The notes beneath the pieces were generated by a model, which saw only the letters and a program-made list of their open reading frames with translations, did not search any database and had not been told where the DNA came from. DNA of 64,000 nt from Bacteroidaceae bacterium (lineage in GTDB: Bacteria > Bacteroidota > Bacteroidia > Bacteroidales > Bacteroidaceae): NCBI GenBank assembly GCA_016280855.1, contig JAEEHP010000072.1, forward strand, positions 16,494 to 80,493, given 5' to 3'. The translations under genes were made by a program, and so were the position numbers. Positions 1 to 13,888 of the stretch are shown here, in pieces (position 1 is the first letter of the stretch; each line of letters opens with the position of its first letter).

Positions 1-1407
1 GTCCTTGATGCCCGGCATGTGGTAGAGGAACTCCTCGATCTCGCGCGGATAGATGTTTTCGCCGCCGCGGATGATCATGTCCTTGATGCGTCCCGTGATG
101 CGGTAGTAGCCCTGCTCGTCCTTGACGCCGAGGTCACCAGAGTGCAGGAAGCCGTTCTTGTCGATGACTTCCGCAGTGGCTTCGGGGTTCTTGTAGTAGC
201 CTTTCATGACGTTGAATCCGCGGCAGCACATCTCTCCCTGTACGCCGACGGGGCATTCCTCGCCGGTTTCGGGATCGAGCACCTTGACCTCGACGAAGGG
301 GAAGTCGCGTCCTACAGTGGTGCACCGCTGCTCGAAGGTGTCGCTGAGGCAGGTCTGCGTCATACCGGGCGAGCTCTCGGTGAGGCCATAGACGGAGGTG
401 ATGGTCATGAACATCTTCTCGCTCACCTGCTTCATCAGCTCAACGGGGCAGAGCGAGCCAGCCATGATGCCTGTGCGGAGGGAACTCATGTCGAACATCT
501 CGAACATGGGATGGTTGAGCTCGGCGATGAACATCGTCGGCACGCCGTAGAGTGCCGTGCAGCGTTCTTTGTGTACTGATGCGAGCACGACGAGGGGATC
601 GAACTTCTCGACCATGACCTCGGTGCATCCGTGGGTCAGGCAGTTCATGGTGGCGAGCACGACGCCGAAGCAGTGGAAGAGCGGCACGCAGACGCAGAGC
701 TTGTCCTTCTGCGTGAAGCCCATGTTCTCGCCCGTGATGTAGCCGTCGTTGGCTATATTGTAATGCGTCAGCATCACACCCTTGGGGAAACCCGTAGTGC
801 CGCTGGTGTACTGCATGTTACAGACATCGTGACAGCTGACGGTGCTCTTGATGGCGTTGAGCTCCTCGTCCTCGATGTTCTGTCCGAGCAGGAGCAGCTC
901 AGCGGTGTTGAACATTCCTCGGTATTTCTCCATGCCGATGAACACGACGTTCTTCATGTAGGGGAAGCGCTCGCTGTGGAGATGACCGCGCTCGCACTCG
1001 CGCAACTCGGGTAGCATCTTGTAGGTCATATCGACGAAGTCGCATTCCCAGGTGCCGTCGGTGATGCAGAGCGTGTGCATGTCGGAGTCCTTGCAAAGGT
1101 ATTCAAGTTCCGATTGCTTGTAGTTGGTGTTGACGGTGACGAGCACGGCTCCGATTTTTGCTGTGGCATAGAGGAAGGTGAGCCAGTCGGGAACGTTTGT
1201 GGCCCAGATGCCTACGTTGGATCCTTTCTTCACGCCGATGGCGAGGAGGCCTTTGGCGAGGTTGTCCACGCGCTCGTTGAACTGACGCCAGGTGAAGCGC
1301 AGGTCGCGGTCGGAATAGACGATGTATTCGTGGTCGGGCGTCGTCTCAGCCCAATGTTCGAGCCATTGGCCGAGGGTGCGGTCGGAGAGTTGGAAAGACT
1401 TATCCAT
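1..1407 (-). CDS. AMP-dependent synthetase/ligase (acyl-CoA synthetase, FadD-like), C-terminus cut by window edge
   Basis: Minus-strand frame open from ATG at 1407 to the edge: [47 protein letters not shown]..., with [11 protein letters not shown] and [29 protein letters not shown] motifs of AMP-binding enzymes. Confidence 0.93.
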   Translation of the reverse strand, partial: MDKSFQLSDRTLGQWLEHWAETTPDHEYIVYSDRDLRFTWRQFNERVDNLAKGLLAIGVKKGSNVGIWATNVPDWLTFLYATAKIGAVLVTVNTNYKQSELEYLCKDSDMHTLCITDGTWECDFVDMTYKMLPELRECERGHLHSERFPYMKNVVFIGMEKYRGMFNTAELLLLGQNIEDEELNAIKSTVSCHDVCNMQYTSGTTGFPKGVMLTHYNIANDGYITGENMGFTQKDKLCVCVPLFHCFGVVLATMNCLTHGCTEVMVEKFDPLVVLASVHKERCTALYGVPTMFIAELNHPMFEMFDMSSLRTGIMAGSLCPVELMKQVSEKMFMTITSVYGLTESSPGMTQTCLSDTFEQRCTTVGRDFPFVEVKVLDPETGEECPVGVQGEMCCRGFNVMKGYYKNPEATAEVIDKNGFLHSGDLGVKDEQGYYRITGRIKDMIIRGGENIYPREIEEFLYHMPGIKD

Positions 1408-1421
1408 GATCGGTATCTCTG

Positions 1422-2006
1422 CTAAAATGGAATATAGACGACGGCGAGGATCTTGGCGGCTTGGCCGTTGGCGCCGTGGACGTGGTGCTTGACGATGCTG
1501 TCGTAGAAAATGCTGTCGCCCTCGCTCAGCGTGAATTTCTCCTTGCCGTACTCGATTTCGACCTGTCCGCTCATGACATAGATGAACTCCTCGCCCTCGT
1601 GAGCCGAGAGTTGGAAGGCTTTCTCGTCGCTGGGGTTGATATCGACGATGAAGGGTTCCATGTGTCGTCCCGTCTTCTGCTTGGCAAGGGGATGGTACTC
1701 CATGTGCTTACGTGCGTCGGCGGCATCGTTGGAGAAGCTGATGCTGGAGTCGCGTTCGCGGTCGGCGGCGCGTGTGATGACCGGTCCTAAGGCGTCGTTG
1801 TCATCGAGGAAGGTGCCGAGTCGTACGCCGAGTGCACGTGCGATCTTGATGAGCGGACCTAACGAGGGCAGGTTCTGGTCCGTTTCGATGGCGCTCACCT
1901 GTTCTACGGACAGGCCGCTACGTTCTGCTATTTCTTCGATGGAAAGCTGCTTGGATTCGCGGATGCTCTTGATCTTGAATCCTACGGGACTGTGAGGATT
2001 GGTCAT
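1422..2006 (-). CDS. XRE-family HTH transcriptional regulator with C-terminal cupin domain
   Basis: [41 protein letters not shown] (HTH_3) plus [40 protein letters not shown] (cupin). ATG at 2006 preferred over the longer ORF start. Confidence 0.9.
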   Translation of the reverse strand: MTNPHSPVGFKIKSIRESKQLSIEEIAERSGLSVEQVSAIETDQNLPSLGPLIKIARALGVRLGTFLDDNDALGPVITRAADRERDSSISFSNDAADARKHMEYHPLAKQKTGRHMEPFIVDINPSDEKAFQLSAHEGEEFIYVMSGQVEIEYGKEKFTLSEGDSIFYDSIVKHHVHGANGQAAKILAVVYIPF

Positions 2007-2045
2007 GATAGAATGAATAAAAAATAGTAATAATGAAATTCGCCG

Positions 2046-2053
2046 CAAATATA
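2046..2053 (-). promoter_or_regulatory. Bacteroidetes -7 element (TATATTTG) upstream of XRE-cupin gene
   Basis: Reverse complement of caaatata fits TAnnTTTG, 40 bp upstream of the ATG. Confidence 0.5.
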
Positions 2054-2124
2054 CATGTTTTTAATGAATTTTGCGGCTAAAAAGTGAAAGAATGTAAGAA
2101 AAAGGGCGAGATTGATGAAATATA

Positions 2125-2616
2125 TCAAGTGAAGCCGTCCTGAACCGCTCGTTGCAGAATGGCTTTGCAGCCGTCGAGAACGTCATTCCACGTTGCCTCG
2201 AAGTTGCCTGTGTACCAAGGGTCGGCGACGTCAGCACCGTGGCGAGGTGCTGCATCGTCGAGGAAGTCGAGCAGCTTATGAATCTTTCCTTGCGGGTCTC
2301 CGCCGCTGATGCGTAGCATATTGCGTATGTTCCATTCGTCCATGCCGACGAGCAGGTCGTAGCGGTCGTAGTCGCTGCGGGTCATCTGGCGTGCCGTCTT
2401 GCCGTCGCAGCGGATACCGTGCTCGGCGAGTTTGCGTCGAGCAGGTGGATAGACGGGATTGCCGATTTCCTCGGTGGAAGTGGCTGCCGACTCAATGTGG
2501 AAAGCGCCGGCACACTCAGCCTTGGCGACAAGATCCTTCATCACGAACTCGGCCATCGGCGAACGACAGATGTTGCCATGGCAGACAAAAAGTATGTGAG
2601 TAACGCGGTTATTCAT
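2125..2616 (-). CDS. Low molecular weight protein-tyrosine-phosphatase
   Basis: N-terminal ILFVCHGNICRSPMAEFV (CX5R P-loop) and C-terminal VADPWYTGNFEATWNDVLDGCKAIL. Confidence 0.93.
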   Translation of the reverse strand: MNNRVTHILFVCHGNICRSPMAEFVMKDLVAKAECAGAFHIESAATSTEEIGNPVYPPARRKLAEHGIRCDGKTARQMTRSDYDRYDLLVGMDEWNIRNMLRISGGDPQGKIHKLLDFLDDAAPRHGADVADPWYTGNFEATWNDVLDGCKAILQRAVQDGFT

Positions 2617-3571
2617 TGCTGATGATTTGGTCGATGGCTTGCAACTCTTCGTCGCTAAACTGTGGGTTGTTCATGCATTCGAGGTTCCGCAGCAGCTGTT
2701 CAGGTGAACTGGCTCCGACGATGACGCTGGTGACTTGTGGGTGATGGAGGATCCAGGCGAGCGCCATGGCCGCGAGTGTCTGACCCCGCTGGGCGGCGAA
2801 GTCGTTGAGGCGGCGAATGGTCGTGAGGCGTTGCGGCGTGAGGGCATCGGCGTTGAGGAATCGCGGGTCGTGAGCGATGCGGCTATCTGCAGGAATGCCG
2901 TTGAGGTAGCGGTCGGTGAGCAGTCCTTGTGCGAGGGGCGAGAAGGCGATGAAGCCGGCTCCGGCGTCGGCGGCAGCCTGGAGGGTCTGGTCTTGTATGG
3001 GCGCCTGGTCGAAGAGGTTGAGCCGTCCCTGGTAGATGAGGCATGGCGTGTCGTGCTGTCGGAGGTAGGCGTAAGCATATTGCGCAGCTTCGAGGGGCCA
3101 GCGCGAAATGCCGATGTAGAGAGCCTTGCCGGCGCGCACGATGTCAACGAGCGCCTGCAAGGTCTCCTCGAGGGGCGTGACGGGGTCGTAGCGATGGCAG
3201 TAGAAGAGATCGACGTAGTTGAGTTGCAGGCGAGCGAGGCTTTGGTCGAGGCTCGCGATGAGGTGTTTGCGCGATGCCCACGAACCATAAGGGCCGGGCC
3301 ACATATCGTAGGCTGCCTTGGTGGCGATGAAGAGCTCGTCGCGATGCGATGCGAGATCATCTTTGAGAATCTTGCCGAGGCGCAGCTCAGCGGCGCCAGG
3401 GTCGGGACCGTAGTTGTTGGCGAGGTCGAAATGGGTGATGCCGGCATCGAAGGCTGCACGCACGATGTCACGACTCTGAGATTCGGGGGTAAGGCGACCG
3501 AAGTTGTGCCAGAAGCCAAGAGAGATTGCGGGGAGGAGCACGCCGGAGCGTCCGCAGCGATTATAGGTCAT
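2609..3571 (-). CDS. Aldo/keto reductase
   Basis: MTYNRCGRSGVLLPAISLGFWHNFG...FDLANNYGPDPGAAE...YVDLFYCHRYDPVTPLEETLQAL...SVIVGASSPEQL. ATG at 3571, directly after a heptad tract. Confidence 0.9.
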   Translation of the reverse strand: MTYNRCGRSGVLLPAISLGFWHNFGRLTPESQSRDIVRAAFDAGITHFDLANNYGPDPGAAELRLGKILKDDLASHRDELFIATKAAYDMWPGPYGSWASRKHLIASLDQSLARLQLNYVDLFYCHRYDPVTPLEETLQALVDIVRAGKALYIGISRWPLEAAQYAYAYLRQHDTPCLIYQGRLNLFDQAPIQDQTLQAAADAGAGFIAFSPLAQGLLTDRYLNGIPADSRIAHDPRFLNADALTPQRLTTIRRLNDFAAQRGQTLAAMALAWILHHPQVTSVIVGASSPEQLLRNLECMNNPQFSDEELQAIDQIISNE

Positions 3572-3736
3572 GGGAGGTGAAAGTTGAAAGTTGAAAGTTC
3601 TTCGCAAGCGAAGCGACCAGAGGTCGAGCGGAGAGTTGAAAGTTGAGAAGGACGCGCGAATACGCGCTTCACCGAACATGCGGCAGATGCCGAAGATAAC
3701 GTGGGGATATTGGGGATAGGGGAGGGGATGGAGGGG

Positions 3737-7750
<4,014 letters not shown>

Positions 7751-7842
7751 TTATTTTGTCCTAAAAGCGCGCGCGAACCTTAATTTTTATTTCTTTTTTG
7801 AGAAAAATGGGCATTCGTAGGGAAAAAGTCGCAAAAATACCT

Positions 7843-7850
7843 TACTTTTG
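7843..7850 (+). promoter_or_regulatory. Bacteroidetes -7 element (TACTTTTG)
   Basis: TACTTTTG 20 bp upstream of ATG 7870. Confidence 0.5.
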
Positions 7851-7869
7851 TGGCGCGAAAGCTGACATT

Positions 7870-8508
7870 ATGTATTTGAATACAATGAGACGATTGTTTT
7901 TCCTGCTTATGTTCCTGCCTGCAATGGTTGCTGCGCAGGGGCTTCATCGTTCGGGTTCTTCGCCTGAAGAACTGATTCCTTCGGGCTGGTCTCATCAGGT
8001 AGCAGAGGGCGATTTCAACGCCGACGGACACAAGGATGCCGTCGTGCTGGCTCACCCGACGGACACGACGAACGTGTTGGCTATCTACTTCGGTTCGGAG
8101 AAGGGAAAGCTTACACTCTGGAAGGAGTACCCGGATGCCGTCGTGAATCCCAACGAGACGACGCTGGTCGATACGGAGCTGGAGGTGACATCGCGCGGAG
8201 TGATTCGCATCCGTGTGTCGGTGTTCTTGACGGCAGGCGGCTACGGTTCGACGTGGACGTCCTACGCGTGGCGCTATCAGAAAGCAGAGGAGAACGCTGA
8301 CGAGTCCGACTTCTACCTGATTGGCAAGGACGAGCATTGGATGTCGCGCATGTCGGGTGAGGACGTGGTTGAAAGTTACAACTACATCACCTGCAAGTGT
8401 CAGCGCATCGTTTCCAACGCCTTCGACGACACGGTGAAGCCTCGCGAGACGTGGCGACGGATACGCAAAGAGCCGCTGCAGCGCTTGGGAACCGTTGAAA
8501 TGGGTTGA
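7870..8508 (+). CDS. Hypothetical secreted protein (FG-GAP/VCBS-like N-terminal segment)
   Basis: MYLNTMRRLFFLLMFLPAMVAAQ signal; VAEGDFNADGHKDAVVLAHP segment. Confidence 0.75.
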   Translation: MYLNTMRRLFFLLMFLPAMVAAQGLHRSGSSPEELIPSGWSHQVAEGDFNADGHKDAVVLAHPTDTTNVLAIYFGSEKGKLTLWKEYPDAVVNPNETTLVDTELEVTSRGVIRIRVSVFLTAGGYGSTWTSYAWRYQKAEENADESDFYLIGKDEHWMSRMSGEDVVESYNYITCKCQRIVSNAFDDTVKPRETWRRIRKEPLQRLGTVEMG

Positions 8509-8569
8509 TCTTTGAACGATTATTTCTTAAACTAAACATAAATAAACAGCGGCAGAGCCGCGTAATTGT

Positions 8570-10105
8570 ATGACAACAGAACTGATAGCCAAGACATTCC
8601 AAGGCCTCGAACCGATACTGGCTCAAGAGCTGACGGAACTTGGCGCAACGGACATCGCCATCGGCCGTCGCATGGTCACTTTCAGTGGCGACAAAGAGAT
8701 GATGTACCGTGCGAATTTCTCATTGCGCACCGCCATCCGTGTGCTCAAACCCATTAAACACTTCAAAGCCAAGAGCGCCGACGATGTCTATGAAGCCGTG
8801 AAGGCCATCGACTGGACGGCGTATCTGAGTACGGACACGACATTTGCCGTCGATAGCGTGGTGTTCTCGCCTGAGTTCCATCACTCGAAATTCGTGGCTT
8901 ACAAGGTAAAGGACGCCATCGCCGACCAATTCCGTGAGCGTACGGGGCAGCGCCCTAACGTGAGCGTGTCGAACCCCGACATACAACTTCATATCCATAT
9001 CTCGGACTACGATGCTACGCTGGCTTTGGACAGCAGCGGCGAGAGCCTGCATCGTCGCGGCTATCGTCAGGAGACGGTGGCAGCGCCCTTGAACGAGGTC
9101 CTCGCAGCCGGCATCATCATGATGACGGGCTGGAGGGGCGAGACGGATTTCCTCGACCCGTTCTGCGGCAGCGGTACGCTTTGCATTGAAGCCGCGCTGA
9201 TTGCTCGCGGCATGGCGCCCGGTATCTTCCGCCAGCATTATGCCTTCGAGAAATGGCCCGACTTCGATCGCGACCTCTTTGAACGGGTGTACAACGACGA
9301 CAGCAACGAGCGCGATTTCCTGCATCACATCTATGGCCGCGACAACGACCCGAAAGCCGTAGGCATCGCGACGCGCAACGTGAAGGCTGCCGGCTTGGCC
9401 AAAGACATTACTATCGAGGAGAAGGACTTCAGAATGGCAGGCCTGAGCGTGAATGACGACGACAGCAGCCATCCGCTGATCATCACGAATCCCCCTTATG
9501 GCGAGCGCATCTCCAGCCCCGACCTGCTCGGCCTGTATAAGGTCATCGGTCAGAAGCTGAAGCGCGAGCACAGTGGCGGCGAGGCTTGGGTGCTGAGCTA
9601 CCGTGAGGAGTGCTTCGACGAGATCGGCCTCAAGCCCTCGCTGAAAACACCTTTATATAATGGTTCGCTCGAATGTGAGCTGCGCAAATACGTCCTCTTC
9701 AATGGCCGTTTGGACGAGCATCGAGCTGCAGGCGGCACGGTGAAGACCGATGCCGAGCGTCGTCAGATGGCAGAGAAGCGCCGCTTCAAGAAACATCGCG
9801 ATGATTTCAAGCGTAGCTTCGACGACGACGGTTTCCGCGAACAGCACGAGGATAACCATCGATTCAACAAATTCTCGAAAAGCGACGGTTTCCGTGGCCG
9901 GCGAGGCGATGACTTCCGAGGCCACAGGGACGACGGAGGCGGCAAACGTGAAGGAGGCTTCGGCAAGCGTGAAGGTTTCGGCAAACGCGAAGGAGGCTTC
10001 GGCAAGAAAGGTCATGACTACCGCGCTAAGGGCAACGACCGTGCTGCCCGACAGGAGGCGCGCAAACGTTTCTTTAATTCCGATGACAATCATGAAGAGG
10101 ATTAA
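8570..10105 (+). CDS. THUMP domain-containing class I SAM-dependent RNA methyltransferase (RlmL/YcbY-N-like) with Gly/Arg/Lys-rich C-terminal tail
   Basis: AKTFQGLEPILAQELTELGA, DFLDPFCGSGTLCIEAAL, PLIITNPPYGERI; tail HDDFKRSF...GGGKREGGFGKREGFGKREGGFGKK. Confidence 0.92.
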   Translation: MTTELIAKTFQGLEPILAQELTELGATDIAIGRRMVTFSGDKEMMYRANFSLRTAIRVLKPIKHFKAKSADDVYEAVKAIDWTAYLSTDTTFAVDSVVFSPEFHHSKFVAYKVKDAIADQFRERTGQRPNVSVSNPDIQLHIHISDYDATLALDSSGESLHRRGYRQETVAAPLNEVLAAGIIMMTGWRGETDFLDPFCGSGTLCIEAALIARGMAPGIFRQHYAFEKWPDFDRDLFERVYNDDSNERDFLHHIYGRDNDPKAVGIATRNVKAAGLAKDITIEEKDFRMAGLSVNDDDSSHPLIITNPPYGERISSPDLLGLYKVIGQKLKREHSGGEAWVLSYREECFDEIGLKPSLKTPLYNGSLECELRKYVLFNGRLDEHRAAGGTVKTDAERRQMAEKRRFKKHRDDFKRSFDDDGFREQHEDNHRFNKFSKSDGFRGRRGDDFRGHRDDGGGKREGGFGKREGFGKREGGFGKKGHDYRAKGNDRAARQEARKRFFNSDDNHEED

Positions 10106-12290
10106 ACTGATGGCGGTGGCTATCTTAGCTGCCGCAACGACCATGGCACAGACCACAAAGAAGAGTTTCACACTCAATGATTTATTGGGCGGCGGCACCA
10201 CCTACTGGAATCTGCAGCCCAAATATATGTTCACGTCGTGGTGGGGCGAGACCCCGTTGGAGCTGACGGTGGACGAGGTGAAGACGCTGAAGGGCGGAAA
10301 ATCTCAGACGCTGTTCACCGCCGAAGCCCTGAACACGGCGCTCGGCGAGAAACTGATCCGTTCGTGCACAAACCTCACCTTCCCCTATGCCGATCAGCCG
10401 TTGGCGAAGGTGCAGACAGCTAAGGAAATCGTCCTCATAGATTTCCAGAAGAAGGCTGTCGTGTGGCGCGGCGCCATTCAGGAAGGTGCCAGCGAACTGG
10501 TGTGGAACAAGGAGAGCCGCGCCATGGCCTACTGTATCGGCTCGAATGTCTTTGTGCAGAAGGCTGACGGCACACGCCGCCAGCTGACCTCCGACGGCGA
10601 TGACGACATCGTCTATGGACACAGCGTCAGCCGCGATGAGTTTGGCATCTCGAACGGCTTGTTCTGGAGCCCCGACGGACAGCGCCTGGCGTTCTACAAG
10701 AAAGACCAGCGACGCATACCCAGCTATCCGCAAGTGGATATCACCCAGCGCATTGCTGCCACGACGGTGGATAAATACCCGATGGCAGGCTGCGAGACGG
10801 AGGATGTCAGCGTGGCAGTCTATGACGTGGCAACTGACAAGACGGTGTGGCTGCAGAACCCCAAGCCCATGACGGACTATATGACCAACCTCTCGTGGGC
10901 GCCGGATGGCAAGAAACTCTATGTTTTTGAGCTCAACCGCGACCAGAACTTCATGCAGCTCTTCGGCTATGACGCTGCCACGGGCCAGAAGGACGCTGAA
11001 CCTCTCGTGGAGGAGAAGCATCCGAAATACGTGGAGCCGTTGCACGTGCTCGTGTTTCTGCCTTGGGATGCCACGAAGGCCGTCATGCAGACCCGTCGCG
11101 ACAACTGGAACCACCTCTGGCTCATCGACTTGAAGAAAAAGATGTACCCCGAATGGCACGAAGCCCAAGGTGGCGGCACTACATGTGATCACGTGAAGAC
11201 GACGCTGCTAACGCCAGGTGACTTCGAAGTGCGTGATTTCATAGGTTTCAACGAAAAGACTAAAAATGCACTATTCACGGGTAACGTCACTCATCCTTTG
11301 CACCACACGTTGTGGAGTGCTTCCGTCAGTGGCAAGGGCAAGATGAAACTTCTTTCCGCCGGCGAAGGCGTTCACAGCGCTACGCTCAGTTCTACAGGCG
11401 CTCAGATCATCGACACCTACAGCTCGCCGACGGTGACACGTAAGGTGGAGCTGATTCAGACGAAAGATGCCAAGAGCTTGAATCTCCTCACCGCCGAAGA
11501 CCCGTGGAAGGACTACAACGTGCCTGAGATCACGGGCGGTAGCATCAAGGCTGCTGACGGCGTAACCGACCTCTATTATCGGCTCATCAAGCCCGTCGGT
11601 TTCGATGCCTCGAAGAAATATCCCACCGTCGTCTATGTCTATGGCGGTCCTCATGCTCACAACGTGCAGGCTTCGCGAGGCTACTACTTCCGCGGATGGG
11701 AGATCTATATGGCCCAGCTGGGTTACGTCGTCTTCGTGCTCGACAATCGCGGCTCGCAGTATCGCGGCTTGAAGTTTGAGCAGGCCACCTTCCGTCACCT
11801 CGGCGACGAGGAGATGAAGGATCAGATGTGCGGCGTGGAGTTCATCAAGACGCTGCCTTACGTGGATGCAAATCGTCTCGGCGTACACGGCTGGAGCTTC
11901 GGCGGTTTCATGACGACGAATTTGATGTGCACGTATCCCGATGTGTTTAAGGTGGGCGTGGCAGGCGGTCCTGTCATCGACTGGAAATACTACGAGGTGA
12001 TGTACGGCGAGCGCTATATGGACCGTCCCGACGAGAACGCCGAGGGCTATGCCTCGTCGTCGCTGCTGCCCAAGGCCAAGAACCTGAAGGGACGCCTGCA
12101 GATCATCTTCGGCTACAACGACCCCACCTGTGTACCGCAGCACACGCTCTCGTTCATTCGTGCCTGCATCGATGCCGGCACGCAACCCGACCTCTTCACC
12201 TATCCTGGCGATGGGCACAACATGTTCGGTACCGATCAGGTGCACCTCCACGAAAGGATAACCCGCTACTTTGAAGACTATCTGAAATAA
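10092..12290 (+). CDS. S9 family peptidase (DPP IV-like prolyl oligopeptidase)
   Basis: MKRIKLMAVAILAAATTMAQ signal; DPPIV_N-like repeats; catalytic RLGVHGWSFGGFMTTNLMCTYPDVFKVGVAGGPV, FGYNDPTCVPQHTL, PGDGHNMFG. The longer ORF from 9750 is out-of-frame read-through of the previous gene. Confidence 0.93.
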   Translation: MKRIKLMAVAILAAATTMAQTTKKSFTLNDLLGGGTTYWNLQPKYMFTSWWGETPLELTVDEVKTLKGGKSQTLFTAEALNTALGEKLIRSCTNLTFPYADQPLAKVQTAKEIVLIDFQKKAVVWRGAIQEGASELVWNKESRAMAYCIGSNVFVQKADGTRRQLTSDGDDDIVYGHSVSRDEFGISNGLFWSPDGQRLAFYKKDQRRIPSYPQVDITQRIAATTVDKYPMAGCETEDVSVAVYDVATDKTVWLQNPKPMTDYMTNLSWAPDGKKLYVFELNRDQNFMQLFGYDAATGQKDAEPLVEEKHPKYVEPLHVLVFLPWDATKAVMQTRRDNWNHLWLIDLKKKMYPEWHEAQGGGTTCDHVKTTLLTPGDFEVRDFIGFNEKTKNALFTGNVTHPLHHTLWSASVSGKGKMKLLSAGEGVHSATLSSTGAQIIDTYSSPTVTRKVELIQTKDAKSLNLLTAEDPWKDYNVPEITGGSIKAADGVTDLYYRLIKPVGFDASKKYPTVVYVYGGPHAHNVQASRGYYFRGWEIYMAQLGYVVFVLDNRGSQYRGLKFEQATFRHLGDEEMKDQMCGVEFIKTLPYVDANRLGVHGWSFGGFMTTNLMCTYPDVFKVGVAGGPVIDWKYYEVMYGERYMDRPDENAEGYASSSLLPKAKNLKGRLQIIFGYNDPTCVPQHTLSFIRACIDAGTQPDLFTYPGDGHNMFGTDQVHLHERITRYFEDYLK

Positions 12291-12295
12291 CCGCC

Positions 12296-12859
12296 ATGGC
12301 TAACGACACGAAAAAGGAATATACTGATTCTCAGCAGTCCCGCGCCTATGCAGCCTACTATGGTTTGTGGGTCGGTCTGTGCTGGATTGGCAGTTTCGCG
12401 CTGACGATGTACGGCTTGAAAGAGCCTTTTGCCGGCAACTTCGGTTTGCTCATCGGGCTGTGCTCTTTGCCGCTTGCCATCTGGCTCCTGCGCGGCTTTC
12501 GCGAGCTGGTGGCTCCGTTGCCGTTGCGCCGTGCCTGGCACATGGCATGGATGATGTTCCTCTGTGCCGCCTTGCTTTGCACGGCTGCGCAATACATCTA
12601 TTTCGCCTACCTTGACGGAGGACTGCTCATGCGCACTTATAGCGAGCTGCTGCAGCAACCGGAGATGCAGGAGATGATGGCCAAGATGCTTCCCGGGCAG
12701 GATGCAACGGCTATCATGGACGAGGCGCTGACGCAGTTCGCTGCAACGCCCCCTTCGCAGCTCGCCTTCCAGTTCCTCTTCTGGAACGTCCTGCTCGCCA
12801 CCTTCCTGGCTTTCCCTACCGCCCTCTTCTCGTTCTCGAGACCAAACGCTAACTCATAA
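12296..12859 (+). CDS. DUF4199-type membrane protein
   Basis: MANDTKKEYTDSQQSRAYAAYYGLWVGLCWIGSFALTMYG with four hydrophobic segments. Confidence 0.75.
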   Translation: MANDTKKEYTDSQQSRAYAAYYGLWVGLCWIGSFALTMYGLKEPFAGNFGLLIGLCSLPLAIWLLRGFRELVAPLPLRRAWHMAWMMFLCAALLCTAAQYIYFAYLDGGLLMRTYSELLQQPEMQEMMAKMLPGQDATAIMDEALTQFAATPPSQLAFQFLFWNVLLATFLAFPTALFSFSRPNANS

Positions 12860-12937
12860 CTTTCAACTTTCAACTTTCAACTCTCAACTCTCAACTTTCA
12901 ACTTTCAACTTTCAACTCTCAACTTTCAACTTTCAAT
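12860..12937 (+). repeat. Degenerate heptanucleotide tandem tract (aacttTC / aactcTC words)
   Basis: Alternating tcaactt/tcaactc words fill the whole gap between two CDSs and abut ATG 12938. Confidence 0.95.
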
Positions 12938-13888
12938 ATGGATATTTCCGTTATCGTACCTCTTTATAACGAAGCCGAGTCGCTTCCCGAACTGCAGGCT
13001 TGGATCAAGCGTGTGATGGACGAGCACCGCTTCACGTATGAAATCATCTTTGTCAACGACGGTTCCACCGACACCTCGTGGCAGGTCATCGAGGAACTGG
13101 CAGCCTCTAACCCAGAAGTCAAGGGCATCTGTTTTCGTCGCAACTACGGCAAGAGCCCCGCGCTCTACTGCGGTTTCAAACGTGCCGAAGGCGATGTCGT
13201 CATCACCATGGACGCCGACCTCCAGGACTCGCCCGACGAGATTCCTGAGCTGCGCCGCATGATTGTCGAGGACGGCTACGACCTCGTCAGCGGATATAAG
13301 CAGAAACGCTACGACCCCCTGTCGAAGACCATCCCCACGAAACTCTTCAATGCCACTGCACGCAAGGTCAGCGGCATCAAGAACCTCCACGATTTCAACT
13401 GCGGATTGAAGGCCTATCGACGCGAAGTCATCAAGAACATCGAGGTCTATGGTGAGATGCACCGCTATATTCCTTACCTCGCCAAGAATGCCGGCTTCGA
13501 TAAGATCGGTGAGAAAGTCGTTCACCATCAAGCACGTAAGTACGGCAAGACGAAGTTTGGCCTCGACCGTTTCGTCAATGGCTACCTCGATCTCATGACC
13601 CTTTGGTTCCTGAGCAAGTTCGGCAAGAAGCCGATGCACGTCTTCGGCCTCTGGGGCTCGCTCATGTTCATCATCGGTTTCATTGCTGTGCTCATCGTCG
13701 GCATCAACAAACTCGTGGCACTTGCCAACGGCACGCCGGCACGCCTCATCACCGACTCTCCCTATTTCTACCTCTCGCTCACGATGATGCTTCTTGGCAC
13801 CCAGCTCTTCGTCGCCGGTTTCCTCGGCGACCTCATCAGTCGTAATTCTGAACAACGTAATGACTATCAGATTTCTAAAGAGATTTAA
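12938..13888 (+). CDS. Family 2 glycosyltransferase (DPM1/GtrB-like) with two C-terminal TM segments
   Basis: MDISVIVPLYNEAESLPELQAWI...FVNDGSTDTSW...ITMDADLQDSPDEIPEL. Confidence 0.93.
   Translation: MDISVIVPLYNEAESLPELQAWIKRVMDEHRFTYEIIFVNDGSTDTSWQVIEELAASNPEVKGICFRRNYGKSPALYCGFKRAEGDVVITMDADLQDSPDEIPELRRMIVEDGYDLVSGYKQKRYDPLSKTIPTKLFNATARKVSGIKNLHDFNCGLKAYRREVIKNIEVYGEMHRYIPYLAKNAGFDKIGEKVVHHQARKYGKTKFGLDRFVNGYLDLMTLWFLSKFGKKPMHVFGLWGSLMFIIGFIAVLIVGINKLVALANGTPARLITDSPYFYLSLTMMLLGTQLFVAGFLGDLISRNSEQRNDYQISKEI

Noticed and set aside
19-579. 186-aa plus-strand ORF and similar plus-strand ORFs to ~1425
   Set aside because: Antisense shadow of the AMP-ligase gene; low-complexity composition, no domain motif.
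2735-3580. 281-aa plus-strand ORF
   Set aside because: Antisense of the aldo/keto reductase, whose motifs are clear on the minus strand.
9750-10091. N-terminal 114 aa of the 846-aa ORF
   Set aside because: Overlaps the methyltransferase 3' end out of frame; the S9 peptidase signal peptide starts at 10092 (or 10083).
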